The notes: generated by a model not told the origin, from the sequence alone. A DNA stretch of 64,000 nucleotides from Dyella_B sp035503745 (GCF_035503745.1 NZ_DATJTC010000027.1:1-64000), one strand, 5' to 3'; counted from the stretch's first letter, positions 32,719 to 42,223 are shown. Program-made: numbers and translations.

Positions 32719-33897
32719 ATGCCCACCCAGCGCTCACGCATCCCCATCATTGCCGTCGCCGTCCTCGTCGTCGCGAGCCTTGGCTACATATGGTTCGCCC
32801 ATCGTAGCTCATCTCCGGCGGCGGCAAGCGCCATAGCCGGCGCGGGCAGCATTACGCTGACCGATACCCAAGCCAAGCAAGTCGCCGTAACTGCGGTGGG
32901 TACGCATACGTTCGATACATGGCTCGATGCCGTCGGCAATATCGACTACGACCAGGACCATCTTGCACAAGTCTCCGCTCCCTACGCAGGCCGAATCGCG
33001 AGCGTGGCGGCCAAAGCAGGCGACAAGGTTCAGAAAGGGCAGTTGTTGTTCACCATCGATAGCCCGGATCTGCTGCAGGCGGAATCGACCTTGCTCGCTG
33101 CCGATGGCGTACTCACATTGAGCCGCAAGACGCTTACCCGCACGCAAAAAATGCTAGCCATCCAGGCCAGCGCAGAGAAGGACGTAGAACAAGCCACCTC
33201 CGACGAGCAGACGGCCGAAGCCAACTATCGCGCAGCCCGCAAGACCGTAATGCTGTTTGGTAAAAACGAGGCGGATATCGATCGCCTGCTCGCCACGCGC
33301 AAGGTGGACGGCGCGTTGCGGGTTCTCAGCCCTTTCGACGGCATAGTCGTCGCACGCACCGTAGCGGTGGGCGACTTGGCACAACCAGGCAATTCACCCT
33401 CACCCTTCACAGTGGCGGACCTCTCCACCGTGTGGATGGACGCCTATATGCCTGAAAACGATGCGGCCGCATTGAAACTGCATCAGCCAATGGCCATCAC
33501 CCTGCCCGCGTTGCCGGGAAAAACCCTCCATGGCGAGGTGAGCTACATCGGCAAGGCGGTCGATCCCAACACGCATACCGTGACGGTGCGCGCCGATGTA
33601 CCTAATCCGTCGGGTGAACTGCTGCCGCAAATGCTGGCCAACGCCGCCGTGCAGACGGCAACACCCGAGCATTCGCCCGCGGTGCCTGAAGACGGTGTCG
33701 TGCGCGAGGGTGATGGCACGACCATGGTTTACGTCACGCAGGATGGGCGCCGTTTCGAACAACGCGTGGTCAAGATTGGAAAGCGCCAGCATGGCCTGGA
33801 CCAGATACTCAGCGGGTTGCAAACCGGCGAGCACGTCGCCGGCGAAGGCGCGCTATTCCTCGACAACATGCTGTCGCAGCAGCCGGACGACGATTGA
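32719..33897 (+). CDS. RND efflux periplasmic adaptor (membrane-fusion protein)
   Basis: 392 residues. A single N-terminal helix (IIAVAVLVVASLGYIWF) anchors it in the inner membrane. VSAPYAGRIASVAAKAGDKVQKGQLLFTID is the first lipoyl half, GALRVLSPFDGIVVARTVAVGDLAQPG the second, with a coiled-coil hairpin between. TLHGEVSYIGKAVDPNTHTV begins the beta-barrel and membrane-proximal domains. The CusB-type Met-rich metal site is not seen. The ATG at 32719 has only a weak ribosome site. It lies 160 bases after the kinase and 44 before the pump gene. Confidence 0.9.
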   Translation: MPTQRSRIPIIAVAVLVVASLGYIWFAHRSSSPAAASAIAGAGSITLTDTQAKQVAVTAVGTHTFDTWLDAVGNIDYDQDHLAQVSAPYAGRIASVAAKAGDKVQKGQLLFTIDSPDLLQAESTLLAADGVLTLSRKTLTRTQKMLAIQASAEKDVEQATSDEQTAEANYRAARKTVMLFGKNEADIDRLLATRKVDGALRVLSPFDGIVVARTVAVGDLAQPGNSPSPFTVADLSTVWMDAYMPENDAAALKLHQPMAITLPALPGKTLHGEVSYIGKAVDPNTHTVTVRADVPNPSGELLPQMLANAAVQTATPEHSPAVPEDGVVREGDGTTMVYVTQDGRRFEQRVVKIGKRQHGLDQILSGLQTGEHVAGEGALFLDNMLSQQPDDD

Positions 33898-33941
33898 CCC
33901 GCCGACCCCCTACCCGCCCCGCTTCCGAATAAAGGCATCCC

Positions 33942-36900
33942 GTGTTACGAGGCATCATCGCTTTTGCGCTGTCCCGACGTTCCGTCGTGATCATGGCCCT
34001 GCTGGCGTTTTTCGTCGCGGGGCTGGTCGCATACGCCAAGCTCAACATCGAGGCTTATCCCAATCCGGCCCCGGTGATCCTGGAAATTACGGCACAGGCA
34101 CCGGGCTTGTCCGCCGAGGAAATGGAGCGGCTCTATACGCGCCCGATGGAACTTGGCGTTGCCACCACGCCAGGCGTGGACAACATTCGCTCCACCTCGT
34201 TCTACGGCCTGTCGTTCGTGCGCGTAACGTTCAAGTACGGTGTCGACTACAACTTTGCCTATACGCGCACAGCCATCAATCTGCAGCAGAACGTCACTCT
34301 TCCCAACAATACGCAACCTCAGATCCAGGCGTCGAGCCTGGTGGGTGAAATTTTCCGTTATCAGTTGGTAGGTCCACCGCATTACGGCCTGACCAACTTG
34401 CGTACGCTGCAAGACTGGGTGGTGTCGCACCGTTTGCTGTCGGTGCCCGGCGTCGGTCAGGTGGTGACCTGGGGTGGCACCACGAAGGAATACCATGTCG
34501 ATGTAGACATGTCCAAACTGGAGAGCTACAAGCTCACCCTGCCGCAGGTGATCAATGCGCTGGGCAATGCCAATGAAAACGTCGGCGGCCGCACCATCAA
34601 CCTCGGCCAGCAATCGGTGAACGTGCGTGGCGTTGGGCTGATCACCGATACCAACGACATCAATCAGGTGGTTTTGTCGCAGAACAACGGCACACCTGTT
34701 CTGGTGAAGGATATTGCCACCACTTCTATCGGCTCTGCGCCGCGCCTTGGCAAGGCCGGCCGTGACGATCAAAACGACGTGGTGACGGGCATCGTGGTGA
34801 TGAACCCCACCGAACGGACCAATGAAGTCATTGCGCGCGTAAAAGCAGAGGTAGACCGACTCAATCACGACGGCACCTTGCCGCCCGGCGTAAAAGTGGT
34901 GCCGTTCTACGACCGCTCCACACTGGTGGCAGTGACGACACATACGGTTCTGCACAACCTGCTCTTCGGCTGCCTGTTGGTGTTCCTGATCCAGTGGGTT
35001 TTTCTCGGCGACCTGCGCAGCGCATTCATCGTGAGCGCCAACATACCTGTCGCGCTGTTCTTCAGCATCATCATCCTCGTGATGTGCGGCGAATCGGCCA
35101 ACTTGCTTTCGGTCGGTGCCGTCGACTTTGGCATCATTGTCGACTCGGCCGTGATCATGATCGAGAACATCTTTCGCAACCTGCAAAAGAGCGAGGACGA
35201 ACAAAAGGAGCTGCTGCACTACTACGCCGAAAGTCGCGGCGGCGCGGGCCCTACCGGACCGGGTGGTCGCGGCTGGACCGATCGCATCCGCATGCTCTAC
35301 GTCAGCGCCATGCAGGTGGATCGCGCGGTATTGTTCTCGTCTGCCATAACGGTGGCCGCCTTTATCCCCCTGTTCACGATGCAGGGCGTGGAAGGGCAGA
35401 TCTTCAACCCGATGGCTCGCACGTACGCGTACGCCCTGTCGGGCGCATTGATCGCCACGTTCACGGTTACGCCTGTGCTTGCGTCGTTGTTGCTTCCTCG
35501 GCATGTCAACGAAGTGGAGACGATCTTCGTACGCCTCATTCGCCGCATCTATTCGCCGGTGCTTCGCTGGGCCTTGCACCGCCGCAAACTCACCGTGGGG
35601 CTTGGCTTGTGCTTTCTGCTGTTGGCTGCGCTGCTGCTGCCGCGCATCGGCACTGAATTCCTGCCCTCGCTGGAGGAGGGAAACCTTTGGATACGCGCCA
35701 GCATGCCGCCGACCATTTCGCTCGAATCCGGCATGAAAATGGTCGATCGTATGCGACACATCATAAAGTCCCATCCGGAAGTGATTACAGTGGTATCCCA
35801 GCATGGGCGCCCCGACGATGGCAGCGATGCGGCAGGCTTCTACAATGTAGAGCTGTTCGTACCGCTCAAGCCCGAAGACGACTGGCCAAGCGGCCATAGC
35901 AAGGCGAAGCTGATTGCGGACCTGCAGAAGCAGTTTGCGGCTGAATTTCCCGGCGTAGGCTTTAACTTCTCGCAGTACATCCAGGACAATGTGGAAGAGG
36001 CGCTATCGGGCGTAAAAGGCGCCAATGCGGTGAAAATTCTCGGCCCGGACCTGGGCGAACTGGAAAAACTGGCCGACGAGGTCATGCACCAAATGCAACA
36101 GGTGCGGGGCGTGCAAGATCTTGGCGTCTTCCACGTACTGGGCCAGCCCAACCTGAATATCACGGTCGATCGCGCCAAAGCGGCGCGGTACGGCCTTAAC
36201 ACCGGCGACGTCAATACCGTCATCCAGGCAGCGCTCGCAGGCGCGCAGGCCACCACCGTGCAGGAGGGTGAAAAGCAATTCGCCTTGATGGTAAGGCTCT
36301 CGCCGCGCTATCGATCCAGCATCGACGCGATTGGCAACATCATGGTCGGCTACACAAATTCCGCCGGCAATACGGCCTATGTGCCATTACGTGAAGTGGC
36401 CAACATTACGTTGGATACCGGCGCATCGTACATCTATCACGAGAGCGGCGATCGGTATATACCGGTGAAGTTCAGCGTGCGCGGCCGCGACCTTGGAAGC
36501 ACCGTGGAGGAAGCGCAACGACGTATCGCGCAGAATGTGAAACTGCCCAGCGGCTATCACCTGTCGTGGGCGGGCGAATTTTCCGACCTGCAGGCGGCGA
36601 AACAACGGTTGGCGGTGGTGCTGCCGATCGCCATCGGCCTGATTCTTGCGCTGCTTTTCACGCTGTTCAATTCGATGCGCGATAGCTTGCTCACATTGGC
36701 TGCCATTCCGTTCTCGATCGCCGGCGGCATCATCGCACTGTATGTGTCGGGACTGAACTTGAGCGTTTCGGCCGCCATTGGCTTCGTATCGCTCTTCGGT
36801 GTGTCGGTGATGAACGGCATTCTTGTCATCACCTATTTCAATCATCTGATTTTCGAAGGCAAGCCGCCCGTAGAGGCGATGTACATGGCCGCCGAACAAC

Positions 36901-37145
36901 GCATGCGTCCCATGCTGATGACGGCACTTTCCGCCTGCATCGGCCTGTTTCCGGCTGCCATTTCGCAAGGTATCGGAAGCCAAGTGCAACGTCCCCTTGC
37001 CACTGTGGTGGTGGGAGGTATGTTGCTGGGTCCCATCATGCTGCTGATTGTTGCGCCGGCATTACAAGTCATGGTGGTTGAGTGGTCGCAGGCGCGTCGC
37101 GCACGGCACCAACATTTGGCGGGCGAAGAAGGAGGTGCGGCATGA
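33942..37145 (+). CDS. CzcA/CusA-family heavy-metal-type RND efflux pump
   Basis: 1067 residues, 12 membrane helices and two large periplasmic loops, proton-driven export across the envelope with the adjacent adaptor and outer-membrane protein. The HME-RND proton relay is visible as D395, D401 and E408 in VDFGIIVDSAVIMIENIFR, at the positions known from CzcA (D402, D408, E415). That places it in the heavy-metal branch rather than the AcrB drug branch. No Met-rich Cu/Ag ladder is apparent, so the ion (divalent cation, or another compound) is unclear. The start is GTG at 33942 with AAAGG 8 bases upstream. Its stop overlaps the next gene by ATGA. Confidence 0.92.
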   Translation: MLRGIIAFALSRRSVVIMALLAFFVAGLVAYAKLNIEAYPNPAPVILEITAQAPGLSAEEMERLYTRPMELGVATTPGVDNIRSTSFYGLSFVRVTFKYGVDYNFAYTRTAINLQQNVTLPNNTQPQIQASSLVGEIFRYQLVGPPHYGLTNLRTLQDWVVSHRLLSVPGVGQVVTWGGTTKEYHVDVDMSKLESYKLTLPQVINALGNANENVGGRTINLGQQSVNVRGVGLITDTNDINQVVLSQNNGTPVLVKDIATTSIGSAPRLGKAGRDDQNDVVTGIVVMNPTERTNEVIARVKAEVDRLNHDGTLPPGVKVVPFYDRSTLVAVTTHTVLHNLLFGCLLVFLIQWVFLGDLRSAFIVSANIPVALFFSIIILVMCGESANLLSVGAVDFGIIVDSAVIMIENIFRNLQKSEDEQKELLHYYAESRGGAGPTGPGGRGWTDRIRMLYVSAMQVDRAVLFSSAITVAAFIPLFTMQGVEGQIFNPMARTYAYALSGALIATFTVTPVLASLLLPRHVNEVETIFVRLIRRIYSPVLRWALHRRKLTVGLGLCFLLLAALLLPRIGTEFLPSLEEGNLWIRASMPPTISLESGMKMVDRMRHIIKSHPEVITVVSQHGRPDDGSDAAGFYNVELFVPLKPEDDWPSGHSKAKLIADLQKQFAAEFPGVGFNFSQYIQDNVEEALSGVKGANAVKILGPDLGELEKLADEVMHQMQQVRGVQDLGVFHVLGQPNLNITVDRAKAARYGLNTGDVNTVIQAALAGAQATTVQEGEKQFALMVRLSPRYRSSIDAIGNIMVGYTNSAGNTAYVPLREVANITLDTGASYIYHESGDRYIPVKFSVRGRDLGSTVEEAQRRIAQNVKLPSGYHLSWAGEFSDLQAAKQRLAVVLPIAIGLILALLFTLFNSMRDSLLTLAAIPFSIAGGIIALYVSGLNLSVSAAIGFVSLFGVSVMNGILVITYFNHLIFEGKPPVEAMYMAAEQRMRPMLMTALSACIGLFPAAISQGIGSQVQRPLATVVVGGMLLGPIMLLIVAPALQVMVVEWSQARRARHQHLAGEEGGAA

Positions 37146-38602
37146 GTCGGCTTCCGCTTGCTCTTCGCGCCCGCCGCCTTGGAGCGTTTGCTCTCCTCGT
37201 GCTGTGCAATGGCTGCTCCGTCGGTCCGAATTACCAGCGGCCCGACGTGCCAACGCCGGATCGCTTCACGCGAGCCACGCGGCCAGGAGCTGTCGATAGC
37301 GCGCCCAAAGTGCCTGATGCCCAACACTTCGTGGAGGAAGCCGTGCCCCGGGATTGGTGGACGGCATTCAACTCGCCCGCATTGAACGATCTCGTCCAGC
37401 GTGCATTCGCGCACAATCCCACCATCGACGCGGCCCAGGCCGCGTTGCGCCAGGCGCAAGAAGATGTCGCCGCACAGCGCGCAAGCTATTTCCCCACCCT
37501 ACAAGCCAGCTATTCCCCCTCGCGGAATCGTAACGCTGTCGGCACCATTTCCCCGACGCTTACCTCCGGTCAAACCTATTACACCCTGCATACGGCGCAA
37601 CTCACCGTGGGTTATGTACCTGACGTGTTTGGGTTGAACCGTCGCACGGTGGAGTCGCTGCGTGCGCAAGCGGACATGCAACGCTATGAGTTGGATGCAA
37701 CCTATCTCACCCTTGCCGCCAACGTGGTGAATACGACCCTGCAGGAGGCGAGCCTGCGCGAGCAGATCAAAGCGGCCAAGGCCACCATCGACGCCAACGT
37801 CCGTACACTCTCCATACTGGAACAGCAAGCCAAGGTGGGAGGCGCCACCGGCCTGGATGTAGCAGCCCAGGCCGCGGCGGTCGCGCAAGCCAGACAGGCG
37901 CTGCCTGCACTACAGAAGCAACTCGAACAGACACGTGATGCGCTTGCCGTGCTGATAGGCGAACCACCCTCGCAGATCGGCCCCACGCAAGTTGACCTGG
38001 CCACGTTGCATTTACCGGCAACACTGCCACTAAGCCTCCCGGCGGAGGCTATACGCCAGCGTCCGGATGTCTTGGCAGCCGATGCTCAAGTGCACGCAGC
38101 GTACGCCGAAGTCGGCATCGCGGTTGCCAATCGCCTGCCGCAATTCGCACTGTCGGCGCAATACGGTGGCAGCTCCACGCAATTCAGCCAGATGTTTGCC
38201 GATGACAATGTCTTCTGGAGCCTTACGGGTACTGTTTCGCAAACCTTGTTCGATTTCGGCGCACTGAAGCATCATCAGCGCGCGGCCGAAGCTGCCCTCG
38301 ACCAGGCCAAAGCACAATATCGCAACGTGGTACTGACCGCCTTCCAGAATGTCGCCGATACCTTGTATGCACTCGATGAAGACAGCAAGGCACTCGCTGC
38401 CGCCACAGAAGCCGAAACCGCTACGCGTAAAACGCGCGACATCACTGAAAAGCAGCTTCACCTGGGCCAAGTCAATGCTCCCACACTGCTCGCCGCCGAG
38501 GAGGCCTATCAGCAAGCAGTGATAGCAAGGGTACAGGCCGCCACCGCGCGTTATACCGACACGGTAGCGCTTTACCAGGCACTTGGCAGAGGCGGGATAT
38601 AG
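37142..38602 (+). CDS. RND outer-membrane efflux lipoprotein (NodT/OprM type)
   Basis: 486 residues. The signal ends in a lipobox-like LCNGC (lipidated Cys about 25) followed by SVGPNYQRPDVPTPDRF, the standard start of NodT-type channels. Two TolC repeats follow, with DWWTAFNSPALNDLVQRAF at the start of the first and AAEAALDQAKAQYRNVVL in the second. It supplies the outer-membrane exit for the RND pump. It is translationally coupled to the pump (ATGA at 37142-37145) and is the last gene of the operon, before the terminator at 38685-38733. Confidence 0.93.
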   Translation: MSRLPLALRARRLGAFALLVLCNGCSVGPNYQRPDVPTPDRFTRATRPGAVDSAPKVPDAQHFVEEAVPRDWWTAFNSPALNDLVQRAFAHNPTIDAAQAALRQAQEDVAAQRASYFPTLQASYSPSRNRNAVGTISPTLTSGQTYYTLHTAQLTVGYVPDVFGLNRRTVESLRAQADMQRYELDATYLTLAANVVNTTLQEASLREQIKAAKATIDANVRTLSILEQQAKVGGATGLDVAAQAAAVAQARQALPALQKQLEQTRDALAVLIGEPPSQIGPTQVDLATLHLPATLPLSLPAEAIRQRPDVLAADAQVHAAYAEVGIAVANRLPQFALSAQYGGSSTQFSQMFADDNVFWSLTGTVSQTLFDFGALKHHQRAAEAALDQAKAQYRNVVLTAFQNVADTLYALDEDSKALAAATEAETATRKTRDITEKQLHLGQVNAPTLLAAEEAYQQAVIARVQAATARYTDTVALYQALGRGGI

Positions 38603-38684
38603 TCCATTCGCGGCGCGGATTTCGGTCCGGTTAACCAGTCATTGCGCAGAGCACCGCCTCGCCCATGCTGACTAGCAGAAGGTG

Positions 38685-38733
38685 AGCCCTCCCCCGCCAG
38701 GTCATTGGGCTATATTTTGGGGAGGGCTGTTTT
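38685..38733 (+). terminator. Intrinsic terminator of the RND efflux operon
   Basis: AGCCCTCCCC (38685-38694) pairs perfectly with GGGGAGGGCT (38719-38728), a 10-bp GC-rich stem, followed by GTTTTC. It lies 83 bases after the outer-membrane lipoprotein stop. Confidence 0.6.
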
Positions 38734-38788
38734 CGACCCGAGGTGACCACCTTACTAGCACCAGCAAACAATCGGTGGATTTAGGCTT

Positions 38789-39121
38789 ATGAAGGTGAAG
38801 GAATTGGTTGATAGAACGCAACGCCTCGCAAAAGGTTGGATGGACTATCGCCGCAGGCAATGGACCGCAGGTCTGATGACCATTGGTTCTGTTCCGTTGG
38901 CGATATTCATTGGCCTGAGCATTGAATCTCTATCCGGCTCAAACGGGCTTGTAACACCCTCTCTCGTCCTGCTCGCCCTACTTCTGTTCGGCTCGTGGAG
39001 TTGGTTTGTGCTGTATCGTTGCCCGAATTGTCGAAGGCACTTCCACGTAACTGTTGCGTGGCGTTTAACTAATGGGCGGCGATGCCCCCATTGTGGTTTA
39101 GAGCGCTATCAGATCAACTAA
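38789..39121 (+). CDS. Two-helix membrane protein with C-terminal zinc ribbon
   Basis: 110 residues. A basic N-terminus (DRTQRLAKGWMDYRRRQW) precedes two membrane helices (LMTIGSVPLAIFIGLSI and LVTPSLVLLALLLFGSWSWF). The C-terminal tail carries CPNC and, 19 residues on, CPHC, a four-cysteine zinc-ribbon site on the cytoplasmic side if the N-terminus is also inside. No family name is certain. It opens the accessory stretch of small unrelated genes that runs to 42.2 kb, and is AT-richer than the preceding operon. Confidence 0.65.
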   Translation: MKVKELVDRTQRLAKGWMDYRRRQWTAGLMTIGSVPLAIFIGLSIESLSGSNGLVTPSLVLLALLLFGSWSWFVLYRCPNCRRHFHVTVAWRLTNGRRCPHCGLERYQIN

Positions 39122-39157
39122 GCAACGTCTTGTTTCGGCTGAGCCTGGGGAGTCTAC

Positions 39158-39964
39158 ATGGCAGTGATCCCGCGACCGTCGTTTTTGGCGTTCTTGCTGG
39201 TGTTGCTCGTTTGTGGCGCACAGGCGCAGGACGTGAAGTCGCCCCCTTCACGGGGACGGCTCATCTCATCGATCGACTTGTCACAGCCTTTCGGCGCCAA
39301 ATCAGGCTGGCGCTTCATGGCTTTGCAAGGCCCTGACACCTCTGAGCCGGTAATGATGGACTCCATCCCCGGAAAAATTCAGCTCTGTATTACCCGCGAT
39401 GGCGGTGTATCTTGTTTTCCAGATCTTGATCGCGTCCTGCGTTTGTCTTCGGGAGACGACGGTTATTCCGATCCGCATTATTTGATCGATGCCCGAATCG
39501 TGCATCCTCGTGCCAATCGGCCGCTTCTCTTCATGCAGGTCGGCAGCGAACACTCCCTCGACGGTGACCAGCGCCTGGCAACCGTAGTGCTGGCCTATGA
39601 TCAGATGCGCGAAAACTTCACTGTCGTATATGAAAAGCAGACCAACAAAAACAACAATCAGGAAACCCGCTATATCGCTGATGGCCCTCTGATGGGAGCC
39701 ATCATTTCCGCCGAACCGACCGGCGACGCGCCTTTCGGTTTCTGGATCACCGTCGACAGGCTCGGAGCTGCTGGCAGATACAAGCAAGTTCTGCGCTACC
39801 GCAGTGCTACCCGATATGGGGATGGTAATCCTCTACGCGTCATCGATTCCGAAATGCCAGGAATCCTTAAGCGACTAAGCCTCTGGCATCCCGGCGATAA
39901 GTTGCCCTTGCCCCCTGGCGAATGCGCGAAACCACGCCTGATCGGTCAGGAGCTGTGGTGCTGA
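39158..39964 (+). CDS. Exported hypothetical protein
   Basis: 268 residues with a clear signal peptide (FLAFLLVLLVCGAQAQD, cleavage about residue 24). The mature part appears beta-rich and contains IDARIVHPRANRPLLFMQVGS and a C-terminal Cys pair (GECAKP, ELWC) that may form a disulfide. Family not recognised. Its start is 36 bases after the zinc-ribbon gene in the same direction with GGGG 11 bases upstream, so the two could be co-transcribed. Confidence 0.62.
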   Translation: MAVIPRPSFLAFLLVLLVCGAQAQDVKSPPSRGRLISSIDLSQPFGAKSGWRFMALQGPDTSEPVMMDSIPGKIQLCITRDGGVSCFPDLDRVLRLSSGDDGYSDPHYLIDARIVHPRANRPLLFMQVGSEHSLDGDQRLATVVLAYDQMRENFTVVYEKQTNKNNNQETRYIADGPLMGAIISAEPTGDAPFGFWITVDRLGAAGRYKQVLRYRSATRYGDGNPLRVIDSEMPGILKRLSLWHPGDKLPLPPGECAKPRLIGQELWC

Positions 39965-40136
39965 GGCTCTCCTGGGATGGATTTCGTGGCCTTAGAGAGC
40001 CAATCGTATGGCGTGCGCTCCGACCCAGGGTGGCACTGTGTGTATCGTAGTTTTCATGGTTAATGAGGGTACGCATGGACAGAAACACTACGTACATCAT
40101 AAGCGCAGAACACCCATTTCAAGGAAAGGGGGATCA

Positions 40137-40301
40137 ATGAACTATCGGCGGATCGCGATCTTTTCGTTGCTAGAGCTTTTGGCGCTGCTAATCCCTGGAA
40201 CATTGTTGGCAGGAATGTTCGGCTGGAAGCCTCTTTCCTTTGGCCCAGACCTTGAACAAGCAGTGGCGACATGCAGATTGATTGACCGTGCGGTTACCTA
40301 A
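40137..40301 (+). CDS. Small membrane-anchored hypothetical protein
   Basis: 54 residues from the ATG at 40137, which is preceded by an extended AAGGAAAGGGGG ribosome site. One hydrophobic helix (IAIFSLLELLALLIPGTLLAG) near the N-terminus and a short hydrophilic tail. An upstream in-frame extension to 40008 has no ribosome site. Not recognised; may be a truncated remnant of a larger membrane protein because the frame ends soon after the helix. Confidence 0.45.
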   Translation: MNYRRIAIFSLLELLALLIPGTLLAGMFGWKPLSFGPDLEQAVATCRLIDRAVT

Positions 40302-40585
40302 CACTTCGTGTAGGTGAAGTGTGGAAAGCGGGACGAAGGCAGTAAAGGAGTGCTTGAGGGTTGAATTAGCTCTCTCAACAGTGCCTGCATGAAGACGCAT
40401 GGTGGTCAATAGTCGTGTACGCTTCTCTTTTTGAGTTGCGTTCGCTGCATACCTATTCCGATAAAGGTCATACGAGGCACATAAACGACAGCAAGAACGC
40501 CCGCCAGGCATGCTTATTGTGGAATCTTAAGAAGACACGAATGTTAGCTTTCGGCAATCCATGACGAACATTGAGATGGAGCATG
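40302..40585. other. Gene-free stretch in the accessory region
   Basis: About 280 AT-richer bases without a supported gene. CACTTCGTGTAGGTGAAGTG around 40302-40321 is a loose inverted repeat; nothing else stands out. Confidence 0.35.
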
Positions 40586-40960
40586 ATGAAACTGCGAGCC
40601 CGATTTCGTGCATGGTGGGATGCCAGGAAGCCACTATCGTTAAACAAATGCCTGGCGGTGGAATTTGATGCCGACATTGTTTGCGTCCATGTCCTTCAGC
40701 GGATATCCGCGAGCTGGGAGCAGGCTTTTCGTTGGGACGAAATCGTAAGAGTGTGCTTCAAGGATGGCGGGATATATAGCTCCGACATTCTTTTCATTGA
40801 ACTCCGCGGCAGGGAAAAACCGGCTGTGGTTCCCACCGAGGCACGGGGAGGGAGCGAGTTTTTTGCTGACCTCTGTGGGAGAGGACTGTTCCCGCTGGAT
40901 GTTATGCGCTCTGCAATTCGGGAAACTGGTGGCAAGACGCATTGTTGGCCGCAAAAGTAG
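40586..40960 (+). CDS. Small soluble hypothetical protein (immunity-like)
   Basis: 124 residues from ATG 40586 (GGAG 5 bases upstream); ATG 40583 and TTG 40571 are alternatives. The middle looks like a PH-type beta fold: WEQAFRWDEIVRVCFKDGG and YSSDILFIELRGREKP, followed by a helix with CGRGLFPLDVMRSAI. Small proteins of this build are common near polymorphic toxins, but no toxin gene is present here. Family not identified. Confidence 0.5.
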   Translation: MKLRARFRAWWDARKPLSLNKCLAVEFDADIVCVHVLQRISASWEQAFRWDEIVRVCFKDGGIYSSDILFIELRGREKPAVVPTEARGGSEFFADLCGRGLFPLDVMRSAIRETGGKTHCWPQK

Positions 40961-41000
40961 CGACCGCCTCCCACCCGATATCGCATGAAAAAGGAGTGTT

Positions 41001-41627
41001 ATGGAATACCGTTATCCGAAGTGGTTACCCTATACGCTGCTGGCGTTTTTCGCTGTCCTTGCGGGCGCGGGTCTTTTCGCCCTTGGAACGATCCCATCAA
41101 CACCTTCATGCATGCGGGGCGAGATCGCTTTTGGGATAGCCTGGATGCTCCTCCTTGCACTTCTACTAATCGGCTACTTTTATCTCCGCAGCTACTGTAT
41201 TTCGGTGAACGGCGACGCGGTGATGATCAAGGGTTCTCTTCATACGAGGACAATCGCAATTTCGTCGATAGCACAGATCGTGACAGTCAGTACGCCACGT
41301 GGAGGTACAGATTCCTGGCTCTTAAGCGAGCACAATAAGGTGCTGGCTAAACTTGACGGCTCGCTGGATGGCTTCGACTCTCTGCTCTATGACCTTGAGC
41401 AGCACGGACGCCCGTATCAGACCACGGTGTTCAGACGGGGATCGTCAGGGTCCTGGGAATGGCGGATCGCCGGCGATACGCATTGGGTATCTAGCAATGG
41501 ACCAAGCCTATTTCGCAAAAATGATCAACGAATACGCATCATTTTGCTCGTCGGTTTTTCTTTGATGACGATCATGGCTGGCATTGCATGGTGGCTTAAC
41601 CAAGGCGGTTTTGATGCGTTACTGTAA
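41001..41627 (+). CDS. Membrane hypothetical protein with PH-like cytoplasmic domain
   Basis: 208 residues. Two N-terminal helices (YTLLAFFAVLAGAGLFALG and IAFGIAWMLLLALLLIGYFY) are followed by a beta-rich domain of bacterial PH type (YCISVNGDAVMIKGSLHTR, then LSEHNKVLAKLDGSLDGFD), and one C-terminal helix near 183-200. The ATG at 41001 has AAAGGAG 8-9 bases upstream, a strong site. Function unknown. The next gene has a related helix-plus-PH-like layout. Confidence 0.6.
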   Translation: MEYRYPKWLPYTLLAFFAVLAGAGLFALGTIPSTPSCMRGEIAFGIAWMLLLALLLIGYFYLRSYCISVNGDAVMIKGSLHTRTIAISSIAQIVTVSTPRGGTDSWLLSEHNKVLAKLDGSLDGFDSLLYDLEQHGRPYQTTVFRRGSSGSWEWRIAGDTHWVSSNGPSLFRKNDQRIRIILLVGFSLMTIMAGIAWWLNQGGFDALL

Positions 41628-41674
41628 GGTCCACTCCCCATAGCTGACATGCGGTGGGCGATAAGCGACGATGC

Positions 41675-41696
41675 CCGCTTCCGTAACCTGGAGCGG
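41675..41696. repeat. CCGCTTCCG...GGAGCGG palindromic repeat, copy 2
   Basis: CCGCTTCCG-TAACC-TGGAGCGG; matches 25236-25257 at all but two of 22 positions and shares flanking TTNGTTA. It lies between two small accessory genes. Confidence 0.5.
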
Positions 41697-41728
41697 ACCT
41701 TTCGTTACGAAGCATTTAGGTGGAATTG

Positions 41729-42223
41729 ATGAGCGAAGTCATAACAGTGTCTGCAAGACGTACCTTCAAGCGAAGCTTCGTCGTTGCAGTGCAGCTCTGG
41801 TTTGGTGCGCCTTCCGGATACGCTGCCACAATTGGCTTGGCAGCATTGATGGCATATCTCTTCTATGACGGTCGCTCACCATGGATGACCGGCATTACCG
41901 GCATAGCGTGGGTCGCCCTAATGATCCCGTTTGTTCTTGCCATGCAAGCGTGGAAGATCACGCGTTGGTATCACGCTTTGGGGCAGCCAATCCTTAGCTT
42001 TGATGCCGAAAGTGCGACTTTGAGAAGTGGCGACATTGTGACCCGAATTCCGTGGTCCGGAGTAAAGCGCATCAAACTCACTGGCAAGACCTGTTTTATA
42101 TACATAACACCCCGTTTGGCGTGGTATTTCGCGCGGGACGAAGCCAACAGGCAGGACGAGAAGGGCATATTGAATTTCGCTCAGAGAGCAAACGTGCAAC
42201 TGGTTGGAAAGGATACTGAATAG
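41729..42223 (+). CDS. YcxB-like membrane protein
   Basis: 164 residues from ATG 41729, with AGGTGGA about 6 bases ahead. Two membrane helices (IGLAALMAYLFY and GIAWVALMIPFVLAM) are followed by a YcxB-like C-terminal domain: ILSFDAESATLRSGDIVTRI, PWSGVKRIKLTGKTCFIYIT, PRLAWYFARD. Such domains are PH-fold and occur in many uncharacterised membrane proteins. It is the last gene of the accessory stretch; a GTCCGC/GCGGAC stem-loop follows its stop. Confidence 0.6.
   Translation: MSEVITVSARRTFKRSFVVAVQLWFGAPSGYAATIGLAALMAYLFYDGRSPWMTGITGIAWVALMIPFVLAMQAWKITRWYHALGQPILSFDAESATLRSGDIVTRIPWSGVKRIKLTGKTCFIYITPRLAWYFARDEANRQDEKGILNFAQRANVQLVGKDTE

Noticed and set aside
33945..35897. 650-codon minus-strand frame opposite the RND pump
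   Set aside because: Shadow of the pump gene; no signal, no domain.
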